A DNA stretch of 64,000 nucleotides from Angelakisella massiliensis. GTDB lineage: Bacteria > Bacillota > Clostridia > Oscillospirales > Ruminococcaceae. Positions 34,589-43,189 of the stretch are shown here, piece by piece. The stretch is taken from positions 62,001 to 126,000 of the forward strand of contig NZ_LT629944.1 in NCBI RefSeq assembly GCF_900104675.1, given 5' to 3'. The notes under the pieces are model-generated. The model searched no databases. It saw only the letters and a list, made by a program, of their open reading frames with translations, and was not told where the DNA came from. Position numbers and translations under genes: made by a program. Positions within the stretch are counted from its first letter, which is position 1. The number at the start of each line of letters is the position of its first letter.

Positions 34589-35614
34589 TTATCTGTCCTT
34601 AAACAGCGAGGTCAGGGAAATGGAACCCTTGGAATACTGAAGATATTTCCCTTCCGCAGCCAATCTGACTGTTTTTTCCTCCAGCCCCAACGCTGCCGCT
34701 CCATCAGCCGCAGTCAATGGACGCAATTCCTTTCCATGAAACAAAAATTCCTGCTGCCCGGCAACCAGCCACCGGGCCACCTGGGAGAGAATCTCCCACC
34801 GGCGCTGCAAACGGCCGATCAGCTGCCGCCCTTCCTCAATCTCCCGGTCCAGATATTCCCGGGTCAGCTGATCCACCAGATCCAAGCGCTCCAGATAATA
34901 ATGATTGATGGCCAATCGGGGGCCAGACACCACCGACACCCGTAAACTGCCCTCCCACAGATCTGCTTTCACATCCGGCAGTACAACCGGCTGCGGGCTG
35001 GAATAATTGCTGCCGGGCTTGGGATTGAGGGTGCGAATCTCTTTGAGCGCCTGGCGAACCTCTTCCACAGTGCTGCCGGTATCCTCCGCGATTTGTTCCA
35101 GCTCGCCCCGGGCCAAAGGTTCCAGAAAATCCTTCACGATACGAATGGACAGCGGCATACAATCTTCCCTGCGGCGCAGCTGAAGCAGCAGACACTCCTG
35201 AAGATTTCCGGCGCATACGCCCGCCGGATCAAATCCCTGCAGCACCTGTACTGTCTGCTCCACCTGTTCACGGGAAAGACCGGTTTCATCCGCCAACTCT
35301 TCGATGGAACGTTTGAGATAACCTTTTCGGTCCAGACAACCAATAATATATTCCGCCACCGGCAGCAAAACTGTTTTCTCCGTAGTCATCAGCTGGAGCA
35401 TCAGCACATCTCTCAGGGTGGGATTTGCCGCCACATTTCTGCCATATGGAGACAGCGGCCGGTCCCCGGGAATGATATCTTCATCCCGGGGTGTAAAATG
35501 CTCGTCCGCTTCCAGCACAGGATTATTCTCCAGTGCCTGCGCGACGTATTCTTCCAGCTGGAAGGACGTCATGGACAATAATTCATTCATCGACTCCATT
35601 TCCTGATGGGACAT
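34589..35614 (-). CDS. Sigma-54-like protein lacking the C-terminal RpoN box
   Basis: A 341-residue homologue of RpoN. The activator-interacting region I is present (SMTSFQLEEYVAQALENNP), then the core-binding domain (GYLKRSIEELADETGLSREQ, LQGFDPAGVCAGNLQECLL, TLNPKPGSNYSS). An HTH-like segment near the end reads LTAADGAAALGLEEKTVRLA. The protein stops at ISLTSLFKDR, where normal RpoN continues with roughly 90 more residues, including the RpoN box (consensus ARRTVAKYRE) that reads the -24 element. Downstream frames do not restore it, and a good terminator follows. It may be a decayed rpoN or a natural truncated form. Confidence 0.8.
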   Translation of the reverse strand: MSHQEMESMNELLSMTSFQLEEYVAQALENNPVLEADEHFTPRDEDIIPGDRPLSPYGRNVAANPTLRDVLMLQLMTTEKTVLLPVAEYIIGCLDRKGYLKRSIEELADETGLSREQVEQTVQVLQGFDPAGVCAGNLQECLLLQLRRREDCMPLSIRIVKDFLEPLARGELEQIAEDTGSTVEEVRQALKEIRTLNPKPGSNYSSPQPVVLPDVKADLWEGSLRVSVVSGPRLAINHYYLERLDLVDQLTREYLDREIEEGRQLIGRLQRRWEILSQVARWLVAGQQEFLFHGKELRPLTAADGAAALGLEEKTVRLAAEGKYLQYSKGSISLTSLFKDR

Positions 35615-35702
35615 TGCTCTTCCTCCGTATTACTGCCAGAATCAAGGCTGCATATTAGTTTGAAATGCACAAAAACATTTCACAGTCATTCTCTATAAAT
35701 GT

Positions 35703-35731
35703 ATTATAGTATAAATCAAACCGCTATACAA
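35703..35731 (-). promoter_or_regulatory. Promoter of the sigma-54-like gene
   Basis: On the minus strand, TTGTAT (35731-35726), 17-base spacer, TATAAT (35708-35703), about 90 bases before the start at 35614. Confidence 0.6.
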
Positions 35732-35763
35732 CCCCTTTCCCCGTTTCCCAGGAGAAAGCACCT

Positions 35764-37020
35764 TTATTCCTCTGTTTCCTCCCCCAAAAGCTCCCGGGCC
35801 GCTCCAGCCTCCAGAGCGGTTACCTGCTGAAGCTTTTTCTGGATCACCCTGGTGCGCACTCCCACCAAACGGTCCAGCTCCTGCTCCGCCTGCTCCAAAC
35901 GGCTGCGGGTGCTTTGGAGTACCGCTCCAAACCGGTCAAACTCTGTCTTCACAGCCCCCAGCACCTGCCATACCTCGCCGCTGCGCTGCTGGATGGCGAA
36001 GGTGCGAAAGCCCATCTGCAGGGAGTTGAGCAGGGCAGCCATGGTGCTGGGACCTGCCACATTCACCCGATAATCCCGCTGCAGCTGCTCTACCATCCCC
36101 CGCCCCACTACCTCGGCATACAGTCCCTCAAAGGGCAGGAACATAATGGCGAAATCGGTGGTATAGGGCGGGTCGATATATTTATCCCGAATATCCTTGG
36201 CAAAGGCGCGAATCCGGCTTTGAAGCACCGAAGCGGCTTGCTGGACCGCTTCCGGCGAACCGCTGTCCGCCGCGTCCCGCAGATCATTATAGGCGTCAGC
36301 GGGAAACTTGGAATCAATGGGCAGCCAGACCGGGTCCCCATTCTGGACCGGAAGACGCACGGCAAACTCTACCACTGCCCGGCTTCCCCGTTTGGTGGCC
36401 ACATTGACCCCATACTGCTCCGGCGCCAGAATATCCGATAAAATCGCTCCCAACTGCACTTCTCCCAATATGCCCCGGGTTTTGACGTTGGAGAGGACCT
36501 TTTTCAGGTCCCCTACCCCAACCGCCAGGGTCCGCATCTCGCCCAGACCGGTGTAAACCTGCTCCAGCCGCTCGTTGACCAGCTGGAAAGACTGGGTCAT
36601 CCGGTCATCCAAAGTTTTTTGCAGCTTTTGCTCCACAATGGCTCTGATTTCGTCCAGCTGCTGGGTATTGTCCTGGCGAATGAGATTGAGCCGTTTTTCC
36701 ACTGTCAGACGAATGTTTTCCAGCTTTTGTTCATTTTCCATGGCATAGCTTTGAAAACGCCGTTCCAGCTGATTCATCTGCACCGACGACTGACGGCTTA
36801 CCGCTTCCATAGCCGAACGGGTGGCTTCACTCAGCTCCTGCCGCTGTCCTCTCTGCCCTTCATTGAGCTCCCGGCGCAGTTCCTCACATTTGTTCAGAAC
36901 ATCCCGGTTGCTCAAAGCGCTGACCCGGCTGCTCAGTACGATCACCAACGCCAGCAGCGCCAGCGTCAGCAGCACCAGAATACCCAGCGCTATCAATAAA
37001 ATCTGTTCTGTCATTGTCAT
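35764..37020 (-). CDS. rmuC: DNA recombination protein RmuC
   Basis: A 418-residue protein with an N-terminal membrane helix (ILLIALGILVLLTLALLALVIVL), a long coiled-coil (about residues 45-170) and the RmuC nuclease-like core (GILGEVQLGAILSDILAPEQY, VWLPIDSKFPADAYNDL, FAIMFLPFEGLYAEVV). RmuC limits inversions at short repeats. The ATG at 37020 has AGGAGG about eleven bases upstream; the frame extends further but without a site. Confidence 0.9.
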   Translation of the reverse strand: MTMTEQILLIALGILVLLTLALLALVIVLSSRVSALSNRDVLNKCEELRRELNEGQRGQRQELSEATRSAMEAVSRQSSVQMNQLERRFQSYAMENEQKLENIRLTVEKRLNLIRQDNTQQLDEIRAIVEQKLQKTLDDRMTQSFQLVNERLEQVYTGLGEMRTLAVGVGDLKKVLSNVKTRGILGEVQLGAILSDILAPEQYGVNVATKRGSRAVVEFAVRLPVQNGDPVWLPIDSKFPADAYNDLRDAADSGSPEAVQQAASVLQSRIRAFAKDIRDKYIDPPYTTDFAIMFLPFEGLYAEVVGRGMVEQLQRDYRVNVAGPSTMAALLNSLQMGFRTFAIQQRSGEVWQVLGAVKTEFDRFGAVLQSTRSRLEQAEQELDRLVGVRTRVIQKKLQQVTALEAGAARELLGEETEE

Positions 37021-37216
37021 ATATGATCTGACCTCCTGTGAAAACTGAGAAAAAAGCAACATCTGCAAACTGTCGGGAAAACATCCGGAAAGCCCTGTCG
37101 CCTTCTGTCAAACAGCAGCTGACACCTCTGGGATATACAGCCCAGTATACCACGTTTTTTTCCCATGGCGCAATGGATGAGAGGATATTGACACAGAAGG
37201 ATCTTTCAGAAAAAAG

Positions 37217-37245
37217 TTGCAACAAAATCAGGAAAAAGTTATAAT
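37217..37245 (+). promoter_or_regulatory. Promoter of the cation efflux gene
   Basis: TTGCAA (37217-37222), 17-base spacer, TATAAT (37240-37245). Confidence 0.65.
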
Positions 37246-37288
37246 ATAAAGAATTGTTTGACGCAAGCTTCTTGGGAGGGTGCTACAT

Positions 37289-38485
37289 ATGACAGATTTT
37301 TTGGTGCGGACCTTTATTCGTGACCACGAACAGGTCACCAACAACAAAGTGCGGGAACTATATGGCCGTCTGGGCAGTACAGTGGGTATTCTGGTCAACC
37401 TCCTGCTGTTTGCCGGAAAGTTCATCACCGGTACCATTTTCGGCAGCGTTTCCATTACCGCCGACGGCGTCAACAACCTGTCCGATGCCGGTTCCTCGGT
37501 CATCTCTCTGCTCAGCTTCCGGCTTGCTTCCCGTCCCGCAGACCGGGAGCATCCCTTCGGCCATGCCAGAATTGAATACATCTCCTCTCTGGTGGTGGCG
37601 CTGCTGATTTTGATGCTGGGCTTTGAGCTGGGCAAATCCTCTGTGGAAAAAATTCTGCATCCGGAAATGGTGGAATTCAACCTGCTGATGGCAGTGGTGC
37701 TGGTCTGTTCCATTCTGCTGAAGCTGTGGTTATATTTGTTCAACCGCAATCTGGGGCGACGGATCAATTCCTCCATGATGGCCGCTACCGCCGCCGACAG
37801 CCTTTCCGACGTAATGGCTACCTCCGCTGTGCTGCTGTCGGTTATTCTCAGCCCCATCATTGGTTATCCCCTGGATGGCTGGATGGGTCTTGTGGTGGCG
37901 GTATTCATCCTCCGTTCCGGCTACGGCATCATCCGGGAAGCGCTGGATAAGCTGCTGGGAGACGCCCCCACCCAGCAGTTGGTGGAGGATATCGAATCCT
38001 TTGTATCCAATCACGAGGGTGTTCTGGGTGTCCATGACCTGATGGTTCACAGTTATGGCCCCAACCGCTGCTTTGCCTCGGTTCACGCGGAGGTATCGGC
38101 CAATGAGGATATTCTCAAAAGCCACGACATGATCGACAATATCGAACGGGAGATTCTGGAGGAAATGGGGGTCCACCTGGTGATCCATCTGGACCCTGTG
38201 GTCACCGACGATCCGGAGGTTAACCGCCTCCGCCAGCAGGTGGCTGAGCTGGTCCAGCAGATCGATCCCTCCCTGACCATCCACGACTTCCGCCTGGTAC
38301 GGGGCGAAACCCACAGCAACCTGATTTTTGATGTCACAGTTCCTTTTGATTGTACTGTCACCAATCCTCAGCTGCTGGAGCAGATTGAAAAGGGAATCAA
38401 AGCCCTTTCTCCTCACTATTACGCTGTGGTGACGATGGATCGTTCCTATACATCTTCCGTCGCAGGGACAGCGAAAATGGACTGA
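37289..38485 (+). CDS. Cation diffusion facilitator (CDF) family transporter
   Basis: A 398-residue divalent metal efflux protein. Transmembrane metal-site residues are seen in ITADGVNNLSDAGSS and AATAADSLSDVMATSA; the CDF motif REHPFGHARIEY follows helix 2. The C-terminal half is an extended cytoplasmic domain with histidines (HAEVSANEDILKSHDM, LVIHLDPVVTDDPE), longer than the minimal CDF. The metal may be Zn, Mn or Fe. The ATG at 37289 has GGGAGGG upstream. Its terminator has been split by the IS3-family element. Confidence 0.92.
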   Translation: MTDFLVRTFIRDHEQVTNNKVRELYGRLGSTVGILVNLLLFAGKFITGTIFGSVSITADGVNNLSDAGSSVISLLSFRLASRPADREHPFGHARIEYISSLVVALLILMLGFELGKSSVEKILHPEMVEFNLLMAVVLVCSILLKLWLYLFNRNLGRRINSSMMAATAADSLSDVMATSAVLLSVILSPIIGYPLDGWMGLVVAVFILRSGYGIIREALDKLLGDAPTQQLVEDIESFVSNHEGVLGVHDLMVHSYGPNRCFASVHAEVSANEDILKSHDMIDNIEREILEEMGVHLVIHLDPVVTDDPEVNRLRQQVAELVQQIDPSLTIHDFRLVRGETHSNLIFDVTVPFDCTVTNPQLLEQIEKGIKALSPHYYAVVTMDRSYTSSVAGTAKMD

Positions 38486-38490
38486 AAAAA

Positions 38491-38502
38491 ACGGGCCGGA
38501 GA
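38491..38502 (+). terminator. 5' arm of the CDF terminator, separated by the IS insertion
   Basis: CGGGCCGGAGA (38492-38502) pairs perfectly with TCTCCGGCCCG (39810-39820), which is followed by six T. The IS lies in what was the six-base loop CTTTAC. Confidence 0.9.
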
Positions 38503-38567
38503 CTTTTGAACTGCACCCCATTTGTTAGACAGTATGATATACTGACTAAGAAGTGGGGTGCTTTATT

Positions 38568-38918
38568 ATGCCAAAAGGAATACCAAACAAACGTTATACA
38601 CCAGAATTCAAGAAGCAGGTGGTTGAGGCAGTCATGCAAGATGGCCTTAGCTATGAGGAAGCTGCCAAGCTATACGAAGTCCATGGACATGGACGCATTC
38701 AAAGCTGGGAACGGATTTATCTGGAAGAAGGTCCGGAAGGCCTTGCTATAGAGCGTCGAGGACGCAGGAGTACGGGCGAAACGGAGAGACTGCCAAGCAA
38801 AGTGGAAGAGGATTTACTCGCTGAGGTTCAGCGGCTACGAGCAGAAAATGCTTACTTAAAAAACTTGCAAGCCTTGGTTTTGGAAGAAGAGCGACGCCAG
38901 CACAAAAAGCGCAGGTAG
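38568..38918 (+). CDS. IS3-family transposase OrfA
   Basis: A 116-residue helix-turn-helix protein (KRYTPEFKKQVVEAVMQDG, SYEEAAKLYEVHGHGRIQSW) ending in a leucine-zipper-like helix (LLAEVQRLRAENAYLKNL). The ATG at 38568 lies just inside the left inverted repeat. Near the end, the codons AAA AAG (38904-38909) form a short A-run suited to -1 slippage into the orfB frame, which would make the OrfAB transposase. Confidence 0.92.
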   Translation: MPKGIPNKRYTPEFKKQVVEAVMQDGLSYEEAAKLYEVHGHGRIQSWERIYLEEGPEGLAIERRGRRSTGETERLPSKVEEDLLAEVQRLRAENAYLKNLQALVLEEERRQHKKRR

Positions 38919-39757
38919 TTCAAAAACTGAGGCATGAATTCTCGCTGTCGTTTCTGCTCGAAATCGCTCAACTTCCTCGTGCTACCTTCTACTATCATCT
39001 GAAGCAGATGAGGGTACCAGACAAATACAAGGAAGTCAAAGCAGAAATCACCCTGATTTACCACGAGAACAAAGGACGGTATGGGTACCGCCGTATCACA
39101 ACTGAGTTACATAACCGTGGATTTATTTGCAATCACAAGACTGTCCAGCGGCTTATGAAAGAATTAGGCTTAGTCTGCCGTGTCAGAATCAAGAAATATC
39201 ATTCTTACAAGGGAGAAGTGGGCAAAATTGCTCCTAATTTGCTAAACAGGAATTTCTGTGCTGAAGAGCCAAACCAGAAATGGGTCACCGATGTGACAGA
39301 GTTCAGCCTATTTGGCCAGAAGCTCTATCTTTCTCCAATCCTGGATTTACACAACGGGTATTTGGTGAGTTATGCCATCTTTGACCGACCGATTCTGAGT
39401 ATGGTTACTACCATGCTGGATAAGGCTTTTGAAACAATACCAGATGCAACAGAGTTAATCCTTCATTCCGACCAAGGTTGGCAATACCAACATAAGCAGT
39501 ACCAGCGTATGCTTCGTAAGAAAGGAATTCAACAGAGTATGAGCCGCAAAGGTAACTGTCTGGATAATGCTGTTATGGAAAATTTCTTTGGCTTACTCAA
39601 AAGTGAGTTGCTGTATCTGCAAGAATTTGAATCTATGGAGCACTTCAAGCGGGAACTGCTGGACTATCTGGATTACTACAACAACCGCCGCATCAAGGCA
39701 AAGCTGAAGGGCTTGCCGCCTGCTCTTCACAGACAACAAGCCCTTTCGGCTGCTTAG
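38909..39757 (+). CDS. IS3-family transposase OrfB (made by -1 frameshift)
   Basis: The DDE integrase domain. The frame is continuous from the slippage region at 38909 (AQVVQKLRHEFSLSFLLEIA); the first ATG in it is at 39008. Catalytic residues are in WVTDVTEF, LILHSDQGWQY and NAVMENFFGLLKSE. The HTH_21 region (ENKGRYGYRRITTELHNRG) precedes them. It ends with the usual YYNNRRIKAKLKGLPP. Starting independently at 39008 would lose the conserved N-terminal segment, so the fusion is favoured. Confidence 0.9.
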   Translation, partial: AQVVQKLRHEFSLSFLLEIAQLPRATFYYHLKQMRVPDKYKEVKAEITLIYHENKGRYGYRRITTELHNRGFICNHKTVQRLMKELGLVCRVRIKKYHSYKGEVGKIAPNLLNRNFCAEEPNQKWVTDVTEFSLFGQKLYLSPILDLHNGYLVSYAIFDRPILSMVTTMLDKAFETIPDATELILHSDQGWQYQHKQYQRMLRKKGIQQSMSRKGNCLDNAVMENFFGLLKSELLYLQEFESMEHFKRELLDYLDYYNNRRIKAKLKGLPPALHRQQALSAA

Positions 39758-39807
39758 ACAATTTTTACTTTCAAATATTGTCTAACTTTTTGGGGTCACT
39801 TCACTTT

Positions 39808-39826
39808 ACTCTCCGGCCCGTTTTTT
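39808..39826 (+). terminator. 3' arm and T-run of the split CDF terminator
   Basis: TCTCCGGCCCG (39810-39820) followed by TTTTTT. Its 5' arm is at 38492-38502, across the IS. Confidence 0.85.
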
Positions 39827-40153
39827 GTCTGAAAATCTGTAAAAGGGAAAGAACCCCAGTCATCTGCGATCAAAGGGATTTTTCCATCTGAAAGTACACC
39901 ACCGAAATTGTACCATCCAGCTTGCGGCAAAAGATTGGCCGCTGCTTTGATTTACTTTTTTGCGCTGGAGACGGCAGTGGTTCTTACCATTGTGCTGCTC
40001 CGGACGTTCCCTGATATTTACCCCCAACCTGGACCGGTCTAACAAAGATACCGGTCTTTTTTATTGGAACAGATTCTTTCATTCTTCCCCTGAAACAGAA
40101 GAACTCAGCTGAAAATATACAGGTGCACTCCAAAGGGCGGCGGTCATTTTTCC
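39827..40153. other. Intergenic region with an isolated terminator hairpin
   Basis: No credible gene. GACCGGT (40032-40038) and ACCGGTC (40050-40056) followed by TTTTTT form a plus-strand terminator with no gene before it. A short unannotated RNA between the IS and this hairpin is possible; I see no promoter that makes it convincing. Confidence 0.4.
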
Positions 40154-40834
40154 TCACAGCTCCAGCAGCCTGTACAACTCTTCATAGCTGTGGACAATGT
40201 AATCCGGCTTTGCGTTTCCCGCACCAACGGAATGGGGATTGTACCAGCAGGCCTTCATTCCCACTCCCTGAGCTCCGGAAATATCCGCCCGGAGTGAGTC
40301 CCCTACCATCAGGGAATTCTCCGCCTTTGCTCCCGCATCTGCCAACATGCGCAGGAAAAAGTCAGGGCTGGGCTTTTCACATCCCAAATCCTCCGAAACA
40401 TATACCTTCCGGAACACATTGGCCAAAGGAGAGCGGGCAAGCCTTCCCCGCTGCACTGCGGCAATACCGTTTGTGGCCAGGTAAAGAGGATACTTGCGCG
40501 CGGCAGCCCGGCAAAATTCCTCAGCCCCGGGGAACAAAAAAGCCATCTCCCCCAGGTAACGGGTATATCCGTCACTGAGGGCCTCCAGGTCCGCTGAGAA
40601 TCCTGCCGCCTCCAGCCACAGACGAAACCGTTCCCGGCGAAGGGCGGTTTTAGTGATGCCTCCCTGTTCCAGCAAGGCCCACATTCTGGCATTGATGTCA
40701 CTGTACAGCTGGTACAGCTGCCCATCATGAGGCAGCGACAACTCCAGGCAGATGGCGGTAAAGGCCGCGCGCTCCGCCCGTTCAAAATCAAATAAAGTCT
40801 GGTCCGCATCCAAAAACAGATGGGTCACCTGCAT
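40154..40834 (-). CDS. YjjG-family noncanonical pyrimidine nucleotidase (HAD superfamily)
   Basis: A 226-residue HAD hydrolase. The nucleophile motif is FLDADQTLFDFERAE, the helical cap lies at about residues 20-90, motif II is PLYLATNGI, the Lys motif is CEKPSPDFF and the acidic motif is LMVGDSLRADISGAQ. The pattern fits YjjG, a 5'-nucleotidase that removes modified pyrimidine nucleotides. The gene is monocistronic. Confidence 0.88.
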   Translation of the reverse strand: MQVTHLFLDADQTLFDFERAERAAFTAICLELSLPHDGQLYQLYSDINARMWALLEQGGITKTALRRERFRLWLEAAGFSADLEALSDGYTRYLGEMAFLFPGAEEFCRAAARKYPLYLATNGIAAVQRGRLARSPLANVFRKVYVSEDLGCEKPSPDFFLRMLADAGAKAENSLMVGDSLRADISGAQGVGMKACWYNPHSVGAGNAKPDYIVHSYEELYRLLEL

Positions 40835-41125
40835 CCGTTTTCCGCTCCTCCCGTTATTTCATGAACAAAATACCGGACCACCCCTGGCCTGAAAGGAAAT
40901 CAAGACGGCGGCTCTTTTTCCTTTTGCAAAAGGTTTTACCATTTTCTGCAAGTATGGTACGAAACTGACTTTTTCAGATACAAAAAAATCATTTTTTTCC
41001 AAAAGCCTCAAGAAATTCTTTCTTTCCTTCGTTATATAGAGCAGATGGCTTTCCGATGTTTTCAGTATAACATACTCTGAGGGCCGGATAAACCCGGTTT
41101 TTCAAAAGTTCTTTGTGTCCCCATG
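40835..41125. other. Intergenic region upstream of the GntR-ABC operon
   Basis: AT-rich. I see no gene, RNA motif or repeat here; the promoter of the downstream operon begins at 41126. Confidence 0.4.
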
Positions 41126-41154
41126 TTGACAAAATTTGATTCATATCGTATTAT
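41126..41154 (+). promoter_or_regulatory. Promoter of the gntR-ABC operon
   Basis: Perfect TTGACA (41126-41131), 17-base spacer, TATTAT (41149-41154). Confidence 0.8.
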
Positions 41155-41179
41155 TGTATTAGTTTCATAATACAATAAT
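41150..41179. promoter_or_regulatory. Inverted repeat over the -10 box, candidate YtrA-type operator
   Basis: ATTATTGTAT (41150-41159) and ATACAATAAT (41170-41179) form a perfect 10-bp inverted repeat with a ten-base centre. It overlaps the -10 box and transcription start. The first gene encodes a YtrA-type repressor, so autoregulation is very likely (inference). Confidence 0.7.
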
Positions 41180-41197
41180 CAGAAAGGAGCCGATGGG

Positions 41198-41572
41198 ATG
41201 CAGTGGCAGATTCAAGGGGACAGACCCATTTATATTCAGCTGCTGGAGCAGATCAAACTGGGGATCATCTCCGGCGTACTGCCGGCAGGAAGCCGGTTGC
41301 CTTCGGTGCGTGACCTGGCGGCGGAAGCCAAGGTCAACCCCAATACGATGCAAAAAGCTCTGGATGAACTGGGCCGGGAGGGGCTGGTTTTTTCTCAGAG
41401 AACCAGCGGACGTTTTATTACTGAGGACCGGCAGCTGTTGGATCAGCTGAAAACAGAGCTGGTAACCCAGCATCTGGAGCAGTTTCTGGGACAGATGCGC
41501 TCTATTGGTCTGACCCGCGAAGAGGTACTGGCCATCATCAAAGACAAGCTGAGTGAGGAGGAAAAAGAATGA
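41198..41572 (+). CDS. GntR-family regulator, YtrA subfamily
   Basis: A 124-residue protein with an N-terminal GntR winged helix (DRPIYIQLLEQIKLGIISG, LPSVRDLAAEAKVNPNTMQK) and a short helical C-terminus without an effector domain, as in YtrA. This subfamily usually represses the ABC transporter genes immediately downstream, as found here. The ATG at 41198 has AAAGGAG eight bases upstream. It overlaps the ATPase gene by four bases. Confidence 0.92.
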   Translation: MQWQIQGDRPIYIQLLEQIKLGIISGVLPAGSRLPSVRDLAAEAKVNPNTMQKALDELGREGLVFSQRTSGRFITEDRQLLDQLKTELVTQHLEQFLGQMRSIGLTREEVLAIIKDKLSEEEKE

Positions 41573-42282
41573 ATACCGACAACAGGTTCCCCCTGCTGGA
41601 GATCCGGAACCTGACTAAGATCTACAGCAATATCCAGGCTCTCAACGATATCTCCCTCACCCTGGAGCGGGGACGGATCGTAGGGCTGCTTGGACCAAAC
41701 GGCAGCGGCAAAACTACCCTGATCAAGCTGATCGCCGGTCTGCTTACCCCCACTCATGGGGACATTTTCATTAATGGCTACCGGCCCGGTAAGGAAAGCA
41801 AGGCCATGATCTCCTATCTGCCGGACCGCACCTATCTCAACGACTGGATGAGGGTGATGGACATTATCGCCTTCTTTGCCGACTTTTACGCTGATTTCAG
41901 CTCTGCCAAAGCCTATGATATGCTTTCCCGGCTGCAAATCGATCCCCACGCCCGTCTGAAACACCTCTCCAAGGGCACCAAGGAAAAGGTGCAGCTGATT
42001 CTGGTCATGAGCCGCCAGGCTCATCTGTATCTGCTGGATGAGCCCATCGGCGGTGTGGATCCGGCTGCCCGGGATTATATCCTCAGCACCATCATCGGCA
42101 ACTATAATCCTGATGCTACCGTCATCATCTCCACCCACCTCATCAGCGATGTGGAACGGGTGCTGGATGATGTGGTGTTCCTGGCCTATGGCAAGGTGGC
42201 CATGGTCTCCTCCGTGGATGACATCCGGGAAAAACAGGGCAAATCGGTGGACGAACTGTTCCGGGAGGTATACAGATGCTGA
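41569..42282 (+). CDS. ABC transporter ATP-binding protein
   Basis: A 237-residue ATPase. Walker A is LGPNGSGKTTLIKL, the signature region is degenerate (LSKGTKEKVQLIL), Walker B is LYLLDEPIGGVDPAA, and the H-loop is IISTHLISD. The modified signature, LSKGT rather than LSGGQ, is typical of this YtrB-like group. It is coupled to gntR upstream and the permease downstream (overlap seven bases). It is probably an exporter responding to cell-envelope-active compounds (inference from the YtrA-type operon). Confidence 0.9.
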   Translation: MNTDNRFPLLEIRNLTKIYSNIQALNDISLTLERGRIVGLLGPNGSGKTTLIKLIAGLLTPTHGDIFINGYRPGKESKAMISYLPDRTYLNDWMRVMDIIAFFADFYADFSSAKAYDMLSRLQIDPHARLKHLSKGTKEKVQLILVMSRQAHLYLLDEPIGGVDPAARDYILSTIIGNYNPDATVIISTHLISDVERVLDDVVFLAYGKVAMVSSVDDIREKQGKSVDELFREVYRC

Positions 42283-43100
42283 GTAAACTGCTGAAATATG
42301 AATTCAAATCCACAGCCCGGATCTTTATCCCGCTGTATGTGGTACTGCTGGTGTTCTCCCTGGTGGGGCGGCTTTCTCTGAGCAGAATGATGGACGGCGC
42401 CCCCATCAATCCCTCCTTCATAGCCTTTTATGATCTTGTGGTAGGTGTGGTGATGGTGGGCTATGTGCTGGTGATCTTCAGTGTCATCATCATCGGTCTG
42501 GTGGTGGTTGTGCAGCGGTTTTACAAAAATCTCACCGGCCGTGAAGGCTATCTGATGCATACCTTACCGGTGCCAACCCATCACCTCATCCTTTCCAAAC
42601 TGCTGGTAGCTGCCGCCTGGCAGCTGATGGGCTGGATCATGATGTTTTTGTCAGTCATGCTGGTGGTGTATCAGGGAGAGGCCGCCCGCTCCCTTCAGGA
42701 GTTCTTTCGGGAAGTGGGCAACCCCATTTCCTTCATCTTCCGGCAGCTGGGTGTGAATCCCGCCGGCTTCTCGCTGATGATGGTGCTGTCCATCATCGTC
42801 TCCTCCCTGGCCAGCCCGCTGATGATTTACGCGGCCATCGCCTTGGGGCAGCTGTTTAAAAAGCATCGCATCGTGGGTGCTGTCGGCGCTTATATCGCTC
42901 TGTCCATGATCACCAATACCATTTCCAGCGTCCTGACCACCGGCTTCAATCTTACCGGCACCAATCTGTCCACTACTGCGGAAATGGGATTTTTCCTCAA
43001 CGGTATCATGATTCTCTCCCTGGTGCTCCAGATCCTGATGGGTGTGGGATATTTCTTCCTGACCAACTACATTCTTTCCAATCACCTGAACCTGGAATAA
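42276..43100 (+). CDS. ABC transporter permease
   Basis: A 274-residue membrane protein with about six hydrophobic segments: IFIPLYVVLLVFSLVG, VVGVVMVGYVLVIFSVIII, LLVAAAWQLMGWIMMFLSVM, LMMVLSIIVSSLASPLMIYA, RIVGAVGAYIALSMITNTI and a last segment near ILQILMGVGYFFLTNYIL. It starts within the end of the ATPase gene. With that protein it forms the transporter of this operon. No substrate is evident. Confidence 0.85.
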   Translation: MLSKLLKYEFKSTARIFIPLYVVLLVFSLVGRLSLSRMMDGAPINPSFIAFYDLVVGVVMVGYVLVIFSVIIIGLVVVVQRFYKNLTGREGYLMHTLPVPTHHLILSKLLVAAAWQLMGWIMMFLSVMLVVYQGEAARSLQEFFREVGNPISFIFRQLGVNPAGFSLMMVLSIIVSSLASPLMIYAAIALGQLFKKHRIVGAVGAYIALSMITNTISSVLTTGFNLTGTNLSTTAEMGFFLNGIMILSLVLQILMGVGYFFLTNYILSNHLNLE

Positions 43101-43136
43101 GCATGGAGTGTTTCCTTTAAAAAGACCAAGTTTTCC

Positions 43137-43165
43137 TTGACTTTTACCCCCCGGCGTGATATGGT
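43137..43165 (+). promoter_or_regulatory. Promoter of the valS T-box leader
   Basis: TTGACT (43137-43142), 17-base spacer, TATGGT (43160-43165). Confidence 0.65.
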
Positions 43166-43189
43166 GTAGGTGTAAATTTTCAGGGAAAG

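Larger units (their letters stand above)
38507..39803 (+). mobile_element. Complete IS3-family (IS150-like) insertion sequence
   Basis: A 1297-bp element. The left end (38507-38531, TGAACTGCACCCCA...) and the right end (39779-39803, reverse complement TGAAGTGACCCCA...) are imperfect 25-bp inverted repeats sharing TTAGACA at their inner ends. CTTT at 38503-38506 and 39804-39807 is the 4-bp target duplication. It carries orfA and orfB in -1 relation. All parts look intact, so it is likely active or recently active. Confidence 0.93.

Noticed and set aside
39827-40062. Small RNA gene ending at the 40032-40062 terminator
   Set aside because: The terminator is convincing, but I found no promoter or conserved structure, so it is mentioned only as a possibility.
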